DNA of 64,000 nt, taken from Branchinecta lynchi. Lineage: Eukaryota; Arthropoda; Branchiopoda; Anostraca; Branchinectidae. The notes under the pieces are model-generated. The model was not told the origin of the DNA. It ran no database searches and saw only the letters and a list, made by a program, of their open reading frames with translations. Location: contig JAKZAP010000089.1 in assembly GCA_023053575.1 (NCBI GenBank), positions 1 through 64,000 of the forward strand. The letters are read 5' to 3'. The position numbers and the translations under genes were made by a program. Of the stretch, positions 23,600 to 37,336 are shown one piece after another; the first letter of the stretch is position 1; each line of letters begins with the position of its first letter.

Positions 23600-25650
23600 T
23601 TGTGGGAAAACAAACCTTGTGGGGAAACAAACCTAGTGGGAAAACAAACCTTTTGAGAAAACAATCCTTGTGGGAAAACAAACCTTGTGGGGACACAAAC
23701 CTTGCGGGAAAACTAACCTTGTGGGAAAACAAACCTTGTGGGAAAACAAACCTTGTGGGAAAACAATCCTTGTGCGAACAAACCTTGTGGGGAAACAAAC
23801 CTTTTGGGAAAACAAACCTTGTGAGAAAACAAACCTTGTGGGAAAACAAACCTTATGGGAAAGCAAACCTAGTGGGAAAACAAACCTTGTGGGGAAACAA
23901 ACCTTTCGGGAAAACCAACCTTGTGGTAAAACAAACCTTGTGGGAAAACAAACCTTGTGGGAAAACAAACCTTGTGGGAAAACAAACCTTGTGGGAAAAC
24001 AAACCTTGTGTTAAAACAAACCTTGTGGGAAAACAAACCTTGTGAGAAAAAAAAACCTTGTGCGGAAACAAACTTAGTGGGAAAACAAACCTTGTGAGAA
24101 AACCAACCTTGTGGGAAAACCAACATTATGGGAAAACAAACCTAGTGGGAAAACAAACCTTGTGGGGAAACAAACCTTTCGGGAAAACCAACCTTGCGGG
24201 AAAGCGAACCTTTTGGGAAAACCAACACAGTGGGAAAACAAACCTTGTGGGAAAACCAACCTTGCGGGAAAACCAACCTTGGGGGAAAATAAAGCTTGTG
24301 GGAAAACAAACCTTGTGGGAAAACCAACCTAGTGGGAAAAACAACCTAGTGGGAAAACAAACCTTGTGAGAAAACAAACCTTGTGGGAAAACCAACCTTA
24401 TGGGGAAAGCAACCCTGCGGGAAAACCAACCTTGTGGGAAAACCACCCTTGTGGGAAAGCGAACCTTTTGGGAAAACCAACACAGTGGGAAAACAAACCT
24501 TGTGGGAAAACCAACCTTGCGGGAAAACCAACCTTGGGGGAAAACAATCCTTGTGGGAAAACAAACCTTGTGGGGAAACAAACCTAGTGGGAAAACAAAC
24601 CTTGTGAGAAAACAATCCTTGTGGGAAAACAAACCTTGTGGGGAAACAAACCTTGCGGGAAAACTAACCTTGTGGGAAAACTAACCCTGCGGGAAAACAA
24701 ACCTTGTGGGAAAACATACCTTGTGGGGAAACAAACCTTTCGGGAAAACTAACCTTGTGGGAAAACAAACCCTGCGGGAAAACCAACCTTGTGGGAAAAC
24801 AAATCTTGTGGGAAAACAAACCTTGTGGGAAAACAAACCTTGTGAGAAAACAAAGCTTGTGGGAAATCAAACCTTGTGGGAAAACCAACCTAGTGGGAAA
24901 AACAACCTAGTGGGAAAACAAACCTTGTGAGAAAACAAACCTTGTGGGAAAACCAACCTTATGGGGAAAGCAACCGTGCGGGAAAACCAACCTTATGGGA
25001 AAACCAACCTTGTGGGAAAGCGAACCTTTTGGGAAAACCAACACAGTGGGAAAACAAACCTTGTGAGAAAACCAACCTTGCGGGAAAACCAACCTTGGGG
25101 GAAAACAAACCTTGTGGGAAAACAAACCTTGTGGGAAAACCAACCTTATGGGAAAACAAACCTAGTGGGAAAACAAACCTTGTGGGGAAACAAACCTTTC
25201 GGGAAAACAAACCTTGTGGGAAAACAAACCTTGTGGGAAAACAAACCTTGTGGGAAAACAAACCTTGTGGGAAAACCAACCTAGTGGGAAAAACAACCTA
25301 GTGGGAAAACAAACCTTGTGAGAAAACAAACCTTGTGGGAAAACCAACCTTATGGGGAAAGCAACCCTGCGGGAAAACCAACCTTGTGGGAAAACCAACC
25401 TTGCGGGAAAGCGAACCTTTTGGGAAAACAAACACAGTGGGAAAACAAACCTTGTGGGAAAACCAACCTTGCGGGAAAAACAACCTTGGGGGAAAACAAT
25501 CCTTGTGGGAAAACAAACCTTGTGGGGAAACAAACCTAGTGGGAAAACAAACCTTGTGAGAAAACAATCCTTGTGGGAAAACAAACCTTGTGGGGAAACA
25601 AACCTTGCGGGAAAACTAACCTTGTGGGAAAACTAACCCTGCGGGAAAAC
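23600..25650 (+). repeat. ~2-kb block, copied at 30.5-32.7 kb
   Basis: 23.6-24.88 kb aligns with 30.5-31.77 kb at an offset of 6,885 bp, exactly 405 monomers. From about 24.9 kb the offset becomes 7,038 bp, a change of 153 bp or nine monomers, and continues to about 25.65 kb. The downstream copy therefore has nine extra monomers near 31.7-31.9 kb, or the upstream copy lost nine. Both copies carry the GTGCGGAAAC monomer (near 24.06 and 30.95 kb). Confidence 0.75.
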
Positions 25651-26422
25651 CAACCTTGTGGGAAAACCAACCTTGTGGGGAAACAAACCTTTCGGGAAAA
25701 CTAACCTTGTGGGAAAACAAACCCTGCGGGAAAACCAACCTTGTGGGAAAACAAACCTTGTGGGAAAAACAAACCTTGTGAGAAAACAAACCTTGTGGGA
25801 AAACCAACCTTATGGGGAAACAAACCCTGCGGGAAAACCAACCTCGTGGGAAAACCAACCTTGCGGGAAAGCGAACCTTTTGGGAAAACCAACACAGTGG
25901 GAAAACAAACCTTGTGAGAAAACAATCCTTGTGGGAAAACAAACCTTGTGGGGAAACAAACCTTGTGGGGAAACAAACCTTGTGGGACAACTAACCTTGT
26001 GCCAAAACAAACCCTGCGGGAAAACCAACCTTGTGGGAAAACCAACCTTGTGGGGAAACAAACCTTTTGAGAAAACAATCCTTGTGGGAAAACAAACCTT
26101 GTGGGGACACAAACCTTGCGGGAAAACTAACCTTGTGGGAAAACAAACCTTGTGGGAAAACAAACCTTGTGGGAAAACAATCCTTGTGGGAACAAACCTT
26201 GTGGGGAAACAAACCTTTTGGGAAAACAAACCTTGTGAGAAAACAAACCTTGTGGGAAAACCAACCTTATGGGAAAACAAACCTAGTGGGAAAACAAACC
26301 TTGTGGGGAAACAAACCTTTCGGGAAAACCAACCTTGTGGTAAAACAAGCCTTGTGGGAAAACAAACCTTGTGGGAAAACAAACCTTGTGGGAAAACAAA
26401 CCTTATGGGAAAACAAACCTAG
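25616..26422 (+). repeat. ~0.8-kb block, copy 1 of 5
   Basis: The block contains an 18-bp monomer (25765), a 15-bp monomer (26191) and a TTGTGGTAAAAC monomer in fixed order. Further copies begin near 30121, 37337, 39816 and 42781. The spacing to the second is 4,505 bp (265 monomers), and the third and fourth are 2,479 bp apart. With its flanks this copy belongs to a 1.75-kb segment (25.30-27.05 kb) that reappears at 39.50-41.25 kb, offset 14,200 bp. Confidence 0.75.
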
Positions 26423-27477
26423 TGGGAAAACCAATCTTGTGGGGAAACAAACCTTTCGGGCAAACCAACCTTGTGGGAAAACAAACCTTGTGGGAAAACA
26501 AACCTTGTGTCAAAACAAACCTTGTGGGAAAACAAACCTTGTGAGAAAACCAACCTTGTGGGAAAACCAACATTATGGGAAAACAAACCTAGTGGGAAAA
26601 CAAACCTTGTGGGGAAACAAACCTTTCGGGAAAACCAACCTTGCGGGAAAGCGAACCTTTTGGGAAAACCAACACAGTGGGAAAACAAACCTTGTTGGAA
26701 AACCAACCTTGCGGGAAAACCAACCTTGGGGGAAAATAAAGCTTGTGGGAAAACCAACCTAGTGGGAAAAACAACCTAGTGGGAAAACAAACCTTGTGAG
26801 AAAACAAACCTTGTGGGAAAACCAACCTTATGGGGAAAGCAACCCTGCGGGAAAACCAACCTTGTGGGAAAACCACCCTTGTGGGAAAGCGAACCTTTTG
26901 GGAAAACCAACACAGGGGGAAAACAAACCTTGTGGGAAAACCAACCTTGCGGGAAAACCAACCTTGGGGGAAAACAAACCTTGTGGGAAAACAAACCTTG
27001 TGGGGAAACAAACCTAGTGGGAAAACAAACCTTGTGAGAAAACAATCCTTGTGGGAAAACAAACCTTGTGGGGAAACAAACCTTTTGAGAAAACAATCCT
27101 TGTGGGAAAACAAACCTTGTGGGGACACAAACCTTGCGGGAAAACTAACCTTGTGGGAAAACAAACCTTGTGGGAAAACAAACCTTGTGGGAAAACAATC
27201 CTTGTGGGAACAAACCTTGTGGGGAAACAAACCTTTTGGGAAAACAAACCTTGTGAGAAAACAAACCTTGTGGGAAAACCAACCTTATGGGAAAACAAAC
27301 CTAGTGGGAAAACAAACCTTGTGGGGAAACAAACCTTTCGGGAAAACCAACCTTGTGGTAAAACAAGCCTTGTGGGAAAACAAACCTTGTGGGAAAACAA
27401 ACCTTGTGGGAAAACAAACCTTATGGGAAAACAAACCTAGTGGGAAAACCAATCTTGTGGGGAAACAAACCTTTCGG

Positions 27478-27907
27478 GAAAAACAACCTTGTGGGAAAAC
27501 AAACCTTGTGGGAAAACAAACCTTGTGGGAAAACAATCCTTGTGGGAAAACAAACCTTGTGGGGAAACAAACCTTGCGGGAAAACTAACCTTGTGGGAAA
27601 ACAAACCCTGCGGGAAAACCAACCTTGTGGGAAAACCAACCTTGTGGGGAAACAAACCTTTCGGGAAAACCAACCTTGTGGGAAAACAAACCTTGTGGGA
27701 AAACAAACCTTGTGGGAAAACAAACCTTGTGGGAAAACAAACCTTGTGAGAAAACAAACCTTTCGGGAAAACCAACCTTGTGGGAAAACAAACCTTGTGG
27801 GAAAACAAACCTAGTGGGAAAACAAACCTTGTGGGGGAACAAACCTTTCGGGAAAACAAACCTTGTGGGAAAACAAACCTTGTGGGAAAACAAACCTTGT
27901 GGGAAAA
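27478..27907 (+). repeat. Uninverted relative of the fold-back's left flank
   Basis: This segment matches 34653-35082 at a constant offset of 7,175 bp, including a rare GTGGGGGAAC junction (27831 and 35006). Identity runs to the base before the inversion breakpoint: here GGGAAAA continues with CCAACC, while at 35083 it continues with TTCCCGC. It therefore shows the flank without the inversion and lets the event be ordered. Confidence 0.8.
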
Positions 27908-30120
27908 CCAACCTTATGGGGAAAGCAACCCTGCGGGAAAACCAACCTTGTGGGAAAACCAAACCTTGTGGGAAAACAAACCTTGTGGGAAAACAAACCT
28001 TGTGGGAAAACCAACCTAGTGGGAAAAACAACCTAGTGGGAAAACAAACCTTGTGAGAAAACAAACCTTGTGGGAAAACCAACCTTATGGGGAAAGCAAC
28101 CCTGCGGGAAAACCAACCTTGTGGGAAAGCGAACCTTTTGGGAAAACCAACACAGTGGGAAAACAAACCTTGTGGGAAAACCAACCTTGCGGGAAAAACA
28201 ACCTTGGGGGAAAACAATCCTTGTGGGAAAACAAACCTTGTGGGGAAACAAACCTAGTGGGAAAACAAACCTTGTGAGAAAACAATCCTTGTGGGAAAAC
28301 AAACCTTGTGGGGAAACAAACCTTGCGGGAAAACTAACCTTGTGGGAAAACTAACCCTGTGGGAAAACCAACCTTGTGGGAAAACCAACCTTGTGGGGAA
28401 ACAAACCTTTCGGGAAAACTAACCTTGTGGGAAAACAAACCCTGCGGGAAAACCAACCTTGTGGGAAAACAAACCTTGTGGGAAAAACAAACCTTGTGAG
28501 AAAACAAACCTTGTGGGAAAACCAACCTTATGGGGAAACGAACCCTGCGGGAAAACCAACCTCGTGGGAAAACCAACCTTGCGGGAAAGCGAACCTTTTG
28601 GGAAAACCAACACAGTGGGAAAACAAACCTTGTGAGAAAACAATCCTTGTGGGAAAACAAACCTTGTGGGGAAACAAACCTTGTGGGAAAACCACCCTTG
28701 CGGGAAAGCGAACCTTTTGGGAAAACCAAAACAGTGGGAAAACAAACCTTGTGGGAAAACCAACCTTGCGGGAAAACCAACCTTGGGGGAAAACAAAGCT
28801 TGTGGGAAATCAAACCTTGTGGGAAAACCAACCTAGTGGGAAAAACCACCTAGTGGGAAAACAAACCTTGTGAGAAAACAAACCTTGTGGGAAAACCAAC
28901 CTTATGGGGAAAGCAACCGTGCGGGAAAACCAACCTTATGGGAAAACCAACCTTGTGGGAAAGCGAACCTTGTGGGAAAAACAAACCTTGTGAGAAAACA
29001 AACCTTGTGGGAAAACCAACCTTATGGGGAAACGAACCCTGCGGGAAAACCAACCTCGTGGGAAAACCAACCTTGCGGGAAAGCGAACCTTTTGGGAAAA
29101 CCAACACAGTGGGAAAACAAACCTTGTGAGAAAACAATCCTTGTGGGAAAACAAACCTTGTGGGGAAACAAACCTTGTGGGAAAACCAACCTTGCGGGAA
29201 AACAAACCTTGTGGGAAAACAAACCCTGCGGGAAAACCAACCTTGTGGGAAAACCAAACCTTGTGGGAAAACAAACCTTGTGGGAAAACAAACCTTGTGG
29301 GAAAACAAACCTTGTGGGAAAACCAACCTTGCGGGAAAACCAACCTTGGGGGAAAACAAAGCTTGTGGGAAATCAAACCTTGTGGGAAAACCAACCTAGT
29401 GGGAAAAACCACCTAGTGGGAAAACAAACCTTGTGAGAAAACAAACCTTGTGGGAAAACCAACCTTATGGGGAAAGCAACCGTGCGGGAAAACCAACCTT
29501 ATGGGAAAACCAACCTTGTGGGAAAGCGAACCTTTTGGGAAAACCAACACAGTGGGAAAACAAACCTTGTGGGAAAACCAACCTTGCGGGAAAACCAACC
29601 TTGGGGGAAAACAAACCTTGTGGGAAAACAAACCTTGTGGGAAAACCAACCTTATGGGAAAACAAACATAGTGGGAAAACAAACCTTGTGGGGAAACAAA
29701 CCTTTCGGGAAAACCAACCTTGTGGGAAAACAAACCTTGTGGGAAAACAAACCTTGTGGGAAAACAAACCTTGTGGGAAAACCAACCTAGTGGGAAAAAC
29801 AACCTAGTGGGAAAACAAACCTTGTGAGAAAACAAACCTTGTGGGAAAACCAACCTTATGGGGAAAGCAACCCTGCGGGAAAACCAACCTTGTGGGAAAC
29901 CAACCTTGTGGGAAAGCGAACCTTTTGGGAAAACCAACACAGTGGGAAAACAAACCTTGTGGGAAAACCAACCTTGCGGGAAAAACAACCTTGGGGGAAA
30001 ACAATCCTTGTGGGAAAACAAACCTTGTGGGGAAACAAACCTAGTGGGAAAACAAACCTTGTGAGAAAACAATCCTTGTGGGAAAACAAACCTTGTGGGG
30101 AAACAAACCTTGCGGGAAAA

Positions 30121-30930
30121 CTAACCTTGTGGGAAAACTAACCCTGCGGGAAAACCAACCTTGTGGGAAAACCAACCTTGTGGGGAAACAAACCTTTCGG
30201 GAAAACTAACCTTGTGGGAAAACAAACCCTGCGGGAAAACCAACCTTGTGGGAAAACAAACCTTGTGGGAAAAACAAACCTTGTGAGAAAACAAACCTTG
30301 TGGGAAAACCAACCTTATGGGGAAACAAACCCTGCGGGAAAACCAACCTCGTGGGAAAACCAACCTTGCGGGAAAGCGAACCTTTTGGGAAAACCAACAC
30401 AGTGGGAAAACAAACCTTGTGAGAAAACAATCCTTGTGGGAAAACAAACCTTGTGGGGAAACAAACCTTGTGGGGAAACAAACCTTGTGGGAAAAATAAC
30501 CTTGTGGGAAAACAAACCCTGCGGGAAAACCAACCTTGTGGGAAAACCAACCTTGTGGGGAAACAAACCTTTTGAGAAAACAATCCTTGTGGGAAAACAA
30601 ACCTTGTGGGGACACAAACCTTGCGGGAAAACTAACCTTGTGGGAAAACAAACCTTGTGGGAAAACAAACCTTGTGGGAAAACAATCCTTGTGGGAACAA
30701 ACCTTGTGGGGAAACAAACCTTTTGGGAAAACAAACCTTGTGAGAAAACAAACCTTGTGGGAAAACCAACCTTATGGGAAAGCAAACCTAGTGGGAAAAC
30801 AAACCTTGTGGGGAAACAAACCTTTCGGGAAAACCAACCTTGTGGTAAAACAAACCTTGTGGGAAAACAAACCTTGTGGGAAAACAAACCTTGTGGGAAA
30901 ACAAACCTTGTGGGAAAACAAACCTTGTGA
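30121..30930 (+). repeat. ~0.8-kb block, copy 2 of 5
   Basis: It lies 4,505 bp after copy 1 with the same order of 18-bp (about 30265) and 15-bp (30696) monomers. It leads into the block shared with 23.6-25.65 kb, so two duplicated segments abut here, showing the mosaic build of domain B. Confidence 0.7.
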
Positions 30931-32335
30931 GAAAAAAAAACCTTGTGCGGAAACAAACTTAGTGGGAAAACAAACCTTGTGAGAAAACCAACCTTGTGGG
31001 AAAACCAACATTATGGTAAAACAAACCTAGTGGGAAAACAAACCTTGTGGGGAAACAAACCTTTCGGGAAAACCAACCTTGCGGGAAAGCGAACCTTTTG
31101 GGAAAACCAACACAGTGGGAAAACAAACCTTGTGGGAAAACCAACCTTGCGGGAAAACCAACCTTGGGGGAAAATAAAGCTTGTGGGAAAACAAACCTTG
31201 TGGGAAAACCAACCTAGTGGGAAAAACAACCTAGTGGGAAAACAAACCTTGTGAGAAAACAAACCTTGTGGGAAAACCAACCTTATGGGGAAAGCAACCC
31301 TGCGGGAAAACCAACCTTGTGGGAAAACCACCCTCGTGGGAAAGCGAACCTTTTGGGAAAACCAACACAGTGGGAAAACAAACCTTGTGGGAAAACCAAC
31401 CTTGCGGGAAAACCAACCTTGGGGGAAAACAATCCTTGTGGGAAAACAAACCTTGTGGGGAAACAAACCTAGTGGGAAAACAAACCTTGTGAGAAAACAA
31501 TCCTTGTGGGAAAACAAACCTTGTGGGGAAACAAACCTTGCGGGAAAACTAACCTTGTGGGAAAACTAACCCTGCGGGAAAACCAACCTTGTGGGAAAAC
31601 CAACCTTGTGGGGAAACAAACCTTTCGGGAAAACTAACCTTGTGGGAAAACAAACCCTGCGGGAAAACCAACCTTGTGGGAAAACAAACCTTGTGGGAAA
31701 ACAAACCTTGTGGGAAAACAAACCTTGTGGGAAAACAAATCTTATGAGAAAACAAACCTTGTGGGGAAACAAACCTTGTGGGAAAACCAACCTTGCGGGA
31801 AAGCGAACCTTTTGGGAAAACCAAAACAGTGGGAAAACAAACCTTGTGGGAAAACCAACCTTGCGGGAAAACCAACCTTGGGGGAAAACAAAGCTTGTGG
31901 GAAATCAAACCTTGTGGGAAAACCAACCTAGTGGGAAAAACAACCCAGTGGGAAAACAAACCTTGTGAGAAAACAAACCTTGTGGGAAAACCAACCTTAT
32001 GGGGAAAGCAACCGTGCGGGAAAACCAACCTTATGGGAAAACCAACCTTGTGGGATAGCGAACCTTTTGGGAAAACCAACACAGTGGGAAAACAAACCTT
32101 GTGGGAAAACCAACCTTGCGGGAAAACCAACCTTGGGGGAAAACAAACCTTGTGGGAAAACAAACCTTGTGGGAAAACCAACCTTATGGGAAAACAAACC
32201 TAGTGGGAAAACAAACCTTGTGGGGAAACAAACCTTTCGGGAAAACCAACCTTGTGGGAAAACAAACCTTGTGGGAAAACAAACCTTGTGGGAAAACAAA
32301 CCTTGTGGGAAAACCAACCTAGTGGGAAAAACAAC

Positions 32336-33397
32336 CTAGTGGGAAAACAAACCTTGTGAGAAAACAAACCTTGTGGGAAAACCAACCTTATGGGGAAAGC
32401 AACCCTGCGGGAAAACCAACCTTGTGGGAAAACCAACCTTGTGGGAAAGCGAACCTTTTGGGAAAACCAACACAGTGGGAAAACAAACCTTGTGGGAAAA
32501 CCAACCTTGCGGGAAAAACAACCTTGGGGGAAAACAATCCTTGTGGGAAAACAAACCTTGTGGGGAAACAAACCTAGTGGGAAAACAAACCTTGTGAGAA
32601 AACAATCCTTGTGGGAAAACAAACCTTGTGGGGAAACAAACCTTGCGGGAAAACTAACCTTGTGGGAAAACTAACCCTGCGGGAAAACCAACCTTGTGGG
32701 AAAACCAACCTTGTGGGGAAACAAACCTTTCGGGAAAACTAACCTTGTGGGAAAACAAACCCTGCGGGAAAACCAACCTTGTGGGAAAACCAACCTAGTG
32801 GGAAAAACAACCTAGTGGGAAAACAAACCTTGTGAGAAAACAAACCTTGTGGGAAAACCAACCTTATGGGGAAAGCAACCCTGCGGGAAAACAAACCTTG
32901 TGAGAAAACAATCCTTGTGGGAAAACAAACCTTGTGGGGAAACAAACCTTGCGGGAAAACTAACCTTGTGGGAAAACTAACCCTGCGGGAAAACCAACCT
33001 TGTGGGAAAACCAACCTAGTGGGAAAAACAACCTAGTGGGAAAACAAACCTTGTGAGAAAACAAACCTTGTGGGAAAACCAACCTTATGGGGAAAGCAAC
33101 CCTGCGGGAAAACCAACCTTGTGGGAAAACCAACCTTGTGGGAAAGCGAACCTTTTGGGAAAACCAACACAGTGGGAAAACAAACCTTGTGGGAAAACCA
33201 ACCTTGCGGGAAAAACAACCTTGGGGGAAAACAATCCTTGTGGGAAAACAAACCTTGTGGGGAAACAAACCTAGTGGGAAAACAAACCTTGTGAGAAAAC
33301 AATCCTTGTGGGAAAACAAACCTTGTGGGGAAACAAACCTTGCGGGAAAACTAACCTTGTGGGAAAACTAACCCTGCGGGAAAACCAACCTTGTGGG
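32336..33397 (+). repeat. 697-bp tandem copies with a shortened third copy
   Basis: 32336-32700 and 33033-33397 align at an offset of 697 bp, exactly 41 monomers. Between them, about 32.79-33.02 kb, is a shorter relative in which CCCTGCGGG runs straight into AAAACAAACCTTGTGAG, an internal deletion of the signature cassette. The region thus holds two full copies and one reduced copy. Confidence 0.7.
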
Positions 33398-35082
33398 AAA
33401 ACCAACCTTATGGGGAAACATGCCCTGCGGGAAAACCAACCTCGTGGGAAAACCAACCTTGCGGGAAAGCGAACCTTTTGGGAAAACCAACACAGTGGGA
33501 AAACAAACCTTGTGAGAAAACAATCCTTGTGGGAAAACAAACCTTGTGGGGAAACAATCCTTGTGGGAAAACAAACCTTGTGGGGACACAAACCTTGCGG
33601 GAAAACTAACCTTGTGGGAAAACAAACCTTGTGGGAAAACAAACCTTGTGGGAAAACAATCCTTGTGGGAACAAACCTTGTGGGGAAACAAACCTTTTGG
33701 GAAAACAAACCTTGTGAGAAAACAAACCTTGTGGGAAAACCAACCTTATGGGAAAACAAACCTAGTGGGAAAACAAACCTTGTGGGGAAACAAACCTTTC
33801 GGGAAAACCAACCTTGTGGTAAAACAAGCCTTGTGGGAAAACAAACCTTGTGGGAAAACAAACCTTGTGGGAAAACAAACCTTATGGGAAAACAAACCTA
33901 GTGGGAAAACCAATTTTGTGGGGAAACAAACCTTTCGGGAAAACCAACCTTGTGGGAAAACAAACCTTGTGGGAAAACAAACCTTGTGTCAAAACACACC
34001 TTGTGGGAAAACAAACCTTGTGAGAAAACCAACCTTGTGGGAAAACCAACATTATGGGAAAACAAACCTAGTGGGAAAACAAACCTTGTGGGGAAACAAA
34101 CCTTTCGGGAAAACCAACCTTGCGGGAAAGAGAACCTTTTGGGAAAACCAACACAGTGGGAAAACAAACCTTGTGGGAAAACCAACCTTGCGGGAAAACC
34201 AACCTTGGGGGAAAATAAAGCTTGTGGGAAAACCAACCTAGTGGGAAAAACAACCTAGTGGGAAAACAAACCTTGTGAGAAAACAAACCTTGTGGGAAAA
34301 CCAACCTTATGGGGAAAGCAACCCTGCGGGAAAACCAACCTTGTGGGAAAACCACCCTTGTGGGAAAGCGAACCTTTTGGGAAAACCAACACAGGGGGAA
34401 AACAAACCTTGTGGGAAAACCAACCTTGCGGGAAAACCAACCTTGGGGGAAAACAAACCTTGTGGGAAAACAAACCTTGTGGGGAAACAAACCTAGTGGG
34501 AAAACAAACCTTGTGAGAAAACAATCCTTGTGGGAAAACAAACCTTGTGGGGAAACAAACCTTGCGGGAAAACTAACCTTGTGGGAAAACAAACCCTGCG
34601 GGAAAACCAACCTTGTGGGAAAACCAACCTTGTGGGGAAACAAACCTTTCGGGAAAAACAACCTTGTGGGAAAACAAACCTTGTGGGAAAACAAACCTTG
34701 TGGGAAAACAATCCTTGTGGGAAAACAAACCTTGTGGGAAAACAATCCTTGCGGGAAAACTAACCTTGTGGGAAAACAAACCCTGCGGGAAAACCAACCT
34801 TGTGGGAAAACCAACCTTGTGGGGAAACAAACCTTTCGGGAAAACCAACCTTGTGGGAAAACAAACCTTGTGGGAAAACAAACCTTGTGGGAAAACAAAC
34901 CTTGTGGGAAAACAAACCTTGTGAGAAAACAAACCTTTCGGGAAAACCAACCTTGTGGGAAAACAAACCTTGTGGGAAAACAAACCTAGTGGGAAAACAA
35001 ACCTTGTGGGGGAACAAACCTTTCGGGAAAACAAACCTTGTGGGAAAACAAACCTTGTGGGAAAACAAACCTTGTGGGAAAA

Positions 35083-35170
35083 TTCCCGCAAGGTTGGTTT
35101 TCCCACAAGGTTTGTTTTCCCACTGTGTTGGTTTTCCCAAAAGGTTCGATTTCCCACAAGGTTGGTTTTC
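35083..35170 (-). repeat. Inverted 88-bp satellite segment 1
   Basis: Orientation flips at GGGAAAA|TTCCCGC and flips back at GGTTTTC|GAAAGCG. Read on the minus strand it is part of the signature cassette: CCAACCTTGTGGG, a GAACCTTTTGGG monomer, CACAGTGGG, a consensus monomer and CCAACCTTGCGGG. Bases 35083-35153 are complementary to 35171-35241 with two mismatches, and 35154-35170 form a 17-nt spacer. A single strand could fold into a 71-bp hairpin. Confidence 0.93.
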
Positions 35171-35241
35171 GAAAGCGAACCTTTTGGGAAAACCAACACA
35201 GTGGGAAAACAAACCTTTTGGGAAAACCAACCTTGCGGGAA
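35171..35241 (+). repeat. Direct arm of fold-back 1
   Basis: This arm starts GAAAGCGAACC and ends CTTGCGGGAA. It pairs with 35083-35153; mismatches lie at the GCG/CGA position and at a CCTTTTGGG versus CCTTGTGGG monomer. The centre contains TTTCGAAA, a perfect 8-bp palindrome, at the switch point. Confidence 0.9.
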
Positions 35242-37336
35242 AACCAACCTTGGGGGAAAACAAAGCTTGTGGGAAAACAAACCTTGTGGGAAAACCAACC
35301 TAGTGGGAAAAACAACCTAGTGGGAAAACAAACCTTGTGTGAAAACAAACCCTGTGGGAAAACGAACCTTGTGGGAAAACCAACCTTGTGGGGAAACAAA
35401 CGTTTCGGGAAAACCAACCTTGTGGGAAAAAAACCTTGTGGGAAAACAAACCTTGTGGGAAAAAAAAACCTTGTGGGAAAACAAACCTTGTGAGAAAACA
35501 AACCTTGTGGGGAAATAAACCTTGTGGGAAAACCAACATTGTGGGAAAACAAACCTTGTGGGAAAACAAACCTTGTGGGAAAACAAACCTTGTGGGAAGA
35601 CAAATCTTATGGGAAAACAAACCTTGTGGGGAAACAAACCTTGTGGGAAAACCAACCTTGCGGGAAAGCGAACCTTTTGGGAAAACCAAAACAGTGGGAA
35701 AACAAACCTTGTGGGAAAACCAACCTTGCGGGAAAACCAACCTTGGGGGAAAACAAAGCTTGTGGGAAATCAAACCTTGAGGGAAAAGCAACCTAGTGGG
35801 AAAAACAACCTAGTGGGAAAACAAACCTTGTGAGGAAACAAACCTTGTGGGAAAACCAACCTTATGGGGAAAGCAACCGTGCGGGAAAACCAACCTTATG
35901 GGAAAACCAACCTTGTGGGAAAGCGAACCTTTTGGGAAAACCAACACAGTGGGAAAACAAACCTTGTGGGAAAACCAACCTTGCGGGAAAACCAACCTTG
36001 GGGGAAAACAAACCTTGTGGGAAAACAAACCTTGTGGGAAAACCAACCTTATGGGAAAACAAACCTAGTGGGAAAACAAACCTTGTGGGGAAACAAACCT
36101 TTCGGGAAAACCAACCTTGTGGGAAAACAAACCTTGTGGGAAAACAAACCTTGTGGGAAAACAAACCTTGTGGGAAAACCAACTTAGTGGGAAAAACAAC
36201 CTAGTGGGAAAACAAACCTTGTGAGAAAACAAACCTTGTGGGAAAACCAACTTAGTGGGAAAAACAAACCTTGTGGGAAAACAAACCTTGTGGGAAAACA
36301 AACCTTGTGGGAAAACCAACTTAGTGGGAAAAACAACCTAGTGGGAAAACAAACCTTGTGAGAAAACCAACCTTGCGGGAAAAACAACCTTGGGGGAAAA
36401 CAATCCTTGTGGGAAAACAAACCTTGTGGGGAAACAAACCTAGTGGGAAAACAAACCTTGTGAGAAAACAAACCTTGTGGGGAAACAAACCTTTCGGGAA
36501 AACTAACCTTGTGGGAAAACAAACCCTGCGGGAAAACCAACCTTGTGGGAAAACAAACCTTGTGGGAAAAACAAACCTTGTGAGAAAACAAACCTTGTTG
36601 GAAAACCAACCTTATGGGGAAACAAACCCTGCGGGAAAACCAACCTCGTGGGAAAACCAACCTTGCGGGAAAGCGAACCTTTTGGGAAAACCAACACAGT
36701 GGGAAAATAAACCTTGTGAGAAAACAATCCTTGTGGGAAAACAAACCTTGTGGGGAAACAAACCTTGTGGGGAAACAAACCTTGTGGGACAACTAACCTT
36801 TTGGGAAAACAAACCCTGCGGGAAAACCAACCTTGTGGGAAAACCAACCTTGTGGGGAAACAAACCTTTTGAGAAAACAATCCTTGTGGGAAAACAAACC
36901 TTGTGGGGACACAAACCTTGGGGGAAAACAAACCTTGTGGGAAAACAAACCTTGTGGGAAAACAAACCTTGTGGGAAAACAAACCTTGTGGGAAAACCAA
37001 CCTAGTGGGAAAAACAACCTAGTGGGAAAACAAACCTTGTGAGAAAACAAACCTTGTGGGAAAACCAACCTTATGGGGAAAGCAACCCTGCGGGAAAACC
37101 AACCTTGTGGGAAAACCAACCTTGTGGGAAAGCGAACCTTTTGGGAAAACCAACACAGTGGGAAAACAAACCTTGTGGGAAAACCAACCTTGCGGGAAAA
37201 ACAACCTTGGGGGAAAACAATCCTTGTGGGAAAACAAACCTTGTGGGGAAACAAACCTAGTGGGAAAACAAACCTTGTGAGAAAACAATCCTTGTGGGAA
37301 AACAAACCTTGTGGGGAAACAAACCTTGCGGGAAAA

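Larger units (their letters stand above)
33550..35538 (+). repeat. Segmental copy 1 carrying a fold-back
   Basis: It aligns with 40.27-42.0 kb at an offset of 6,721 bp up to about 34.7 kb and 6,466 bp afterwards. The 255-bp change is exactly 15 monomers, present here and in the 27.5-kb relative but missing downstream, so the downstream copy lost them. The copy includes the inverted segment at 35083-35170 and ends near 35.54 kb, where the other copy has a second in-register loss of 119 bp (seven monomers). Confidence 0.8.

Noticed and set aside
35091..35170. Independent gene, primer-binding or mobile-element fragment at the orientation switch
   Set aside because: Reverse-complemented, the segment is ordinary satellite (the signature cassette); no foreign sequence is present.
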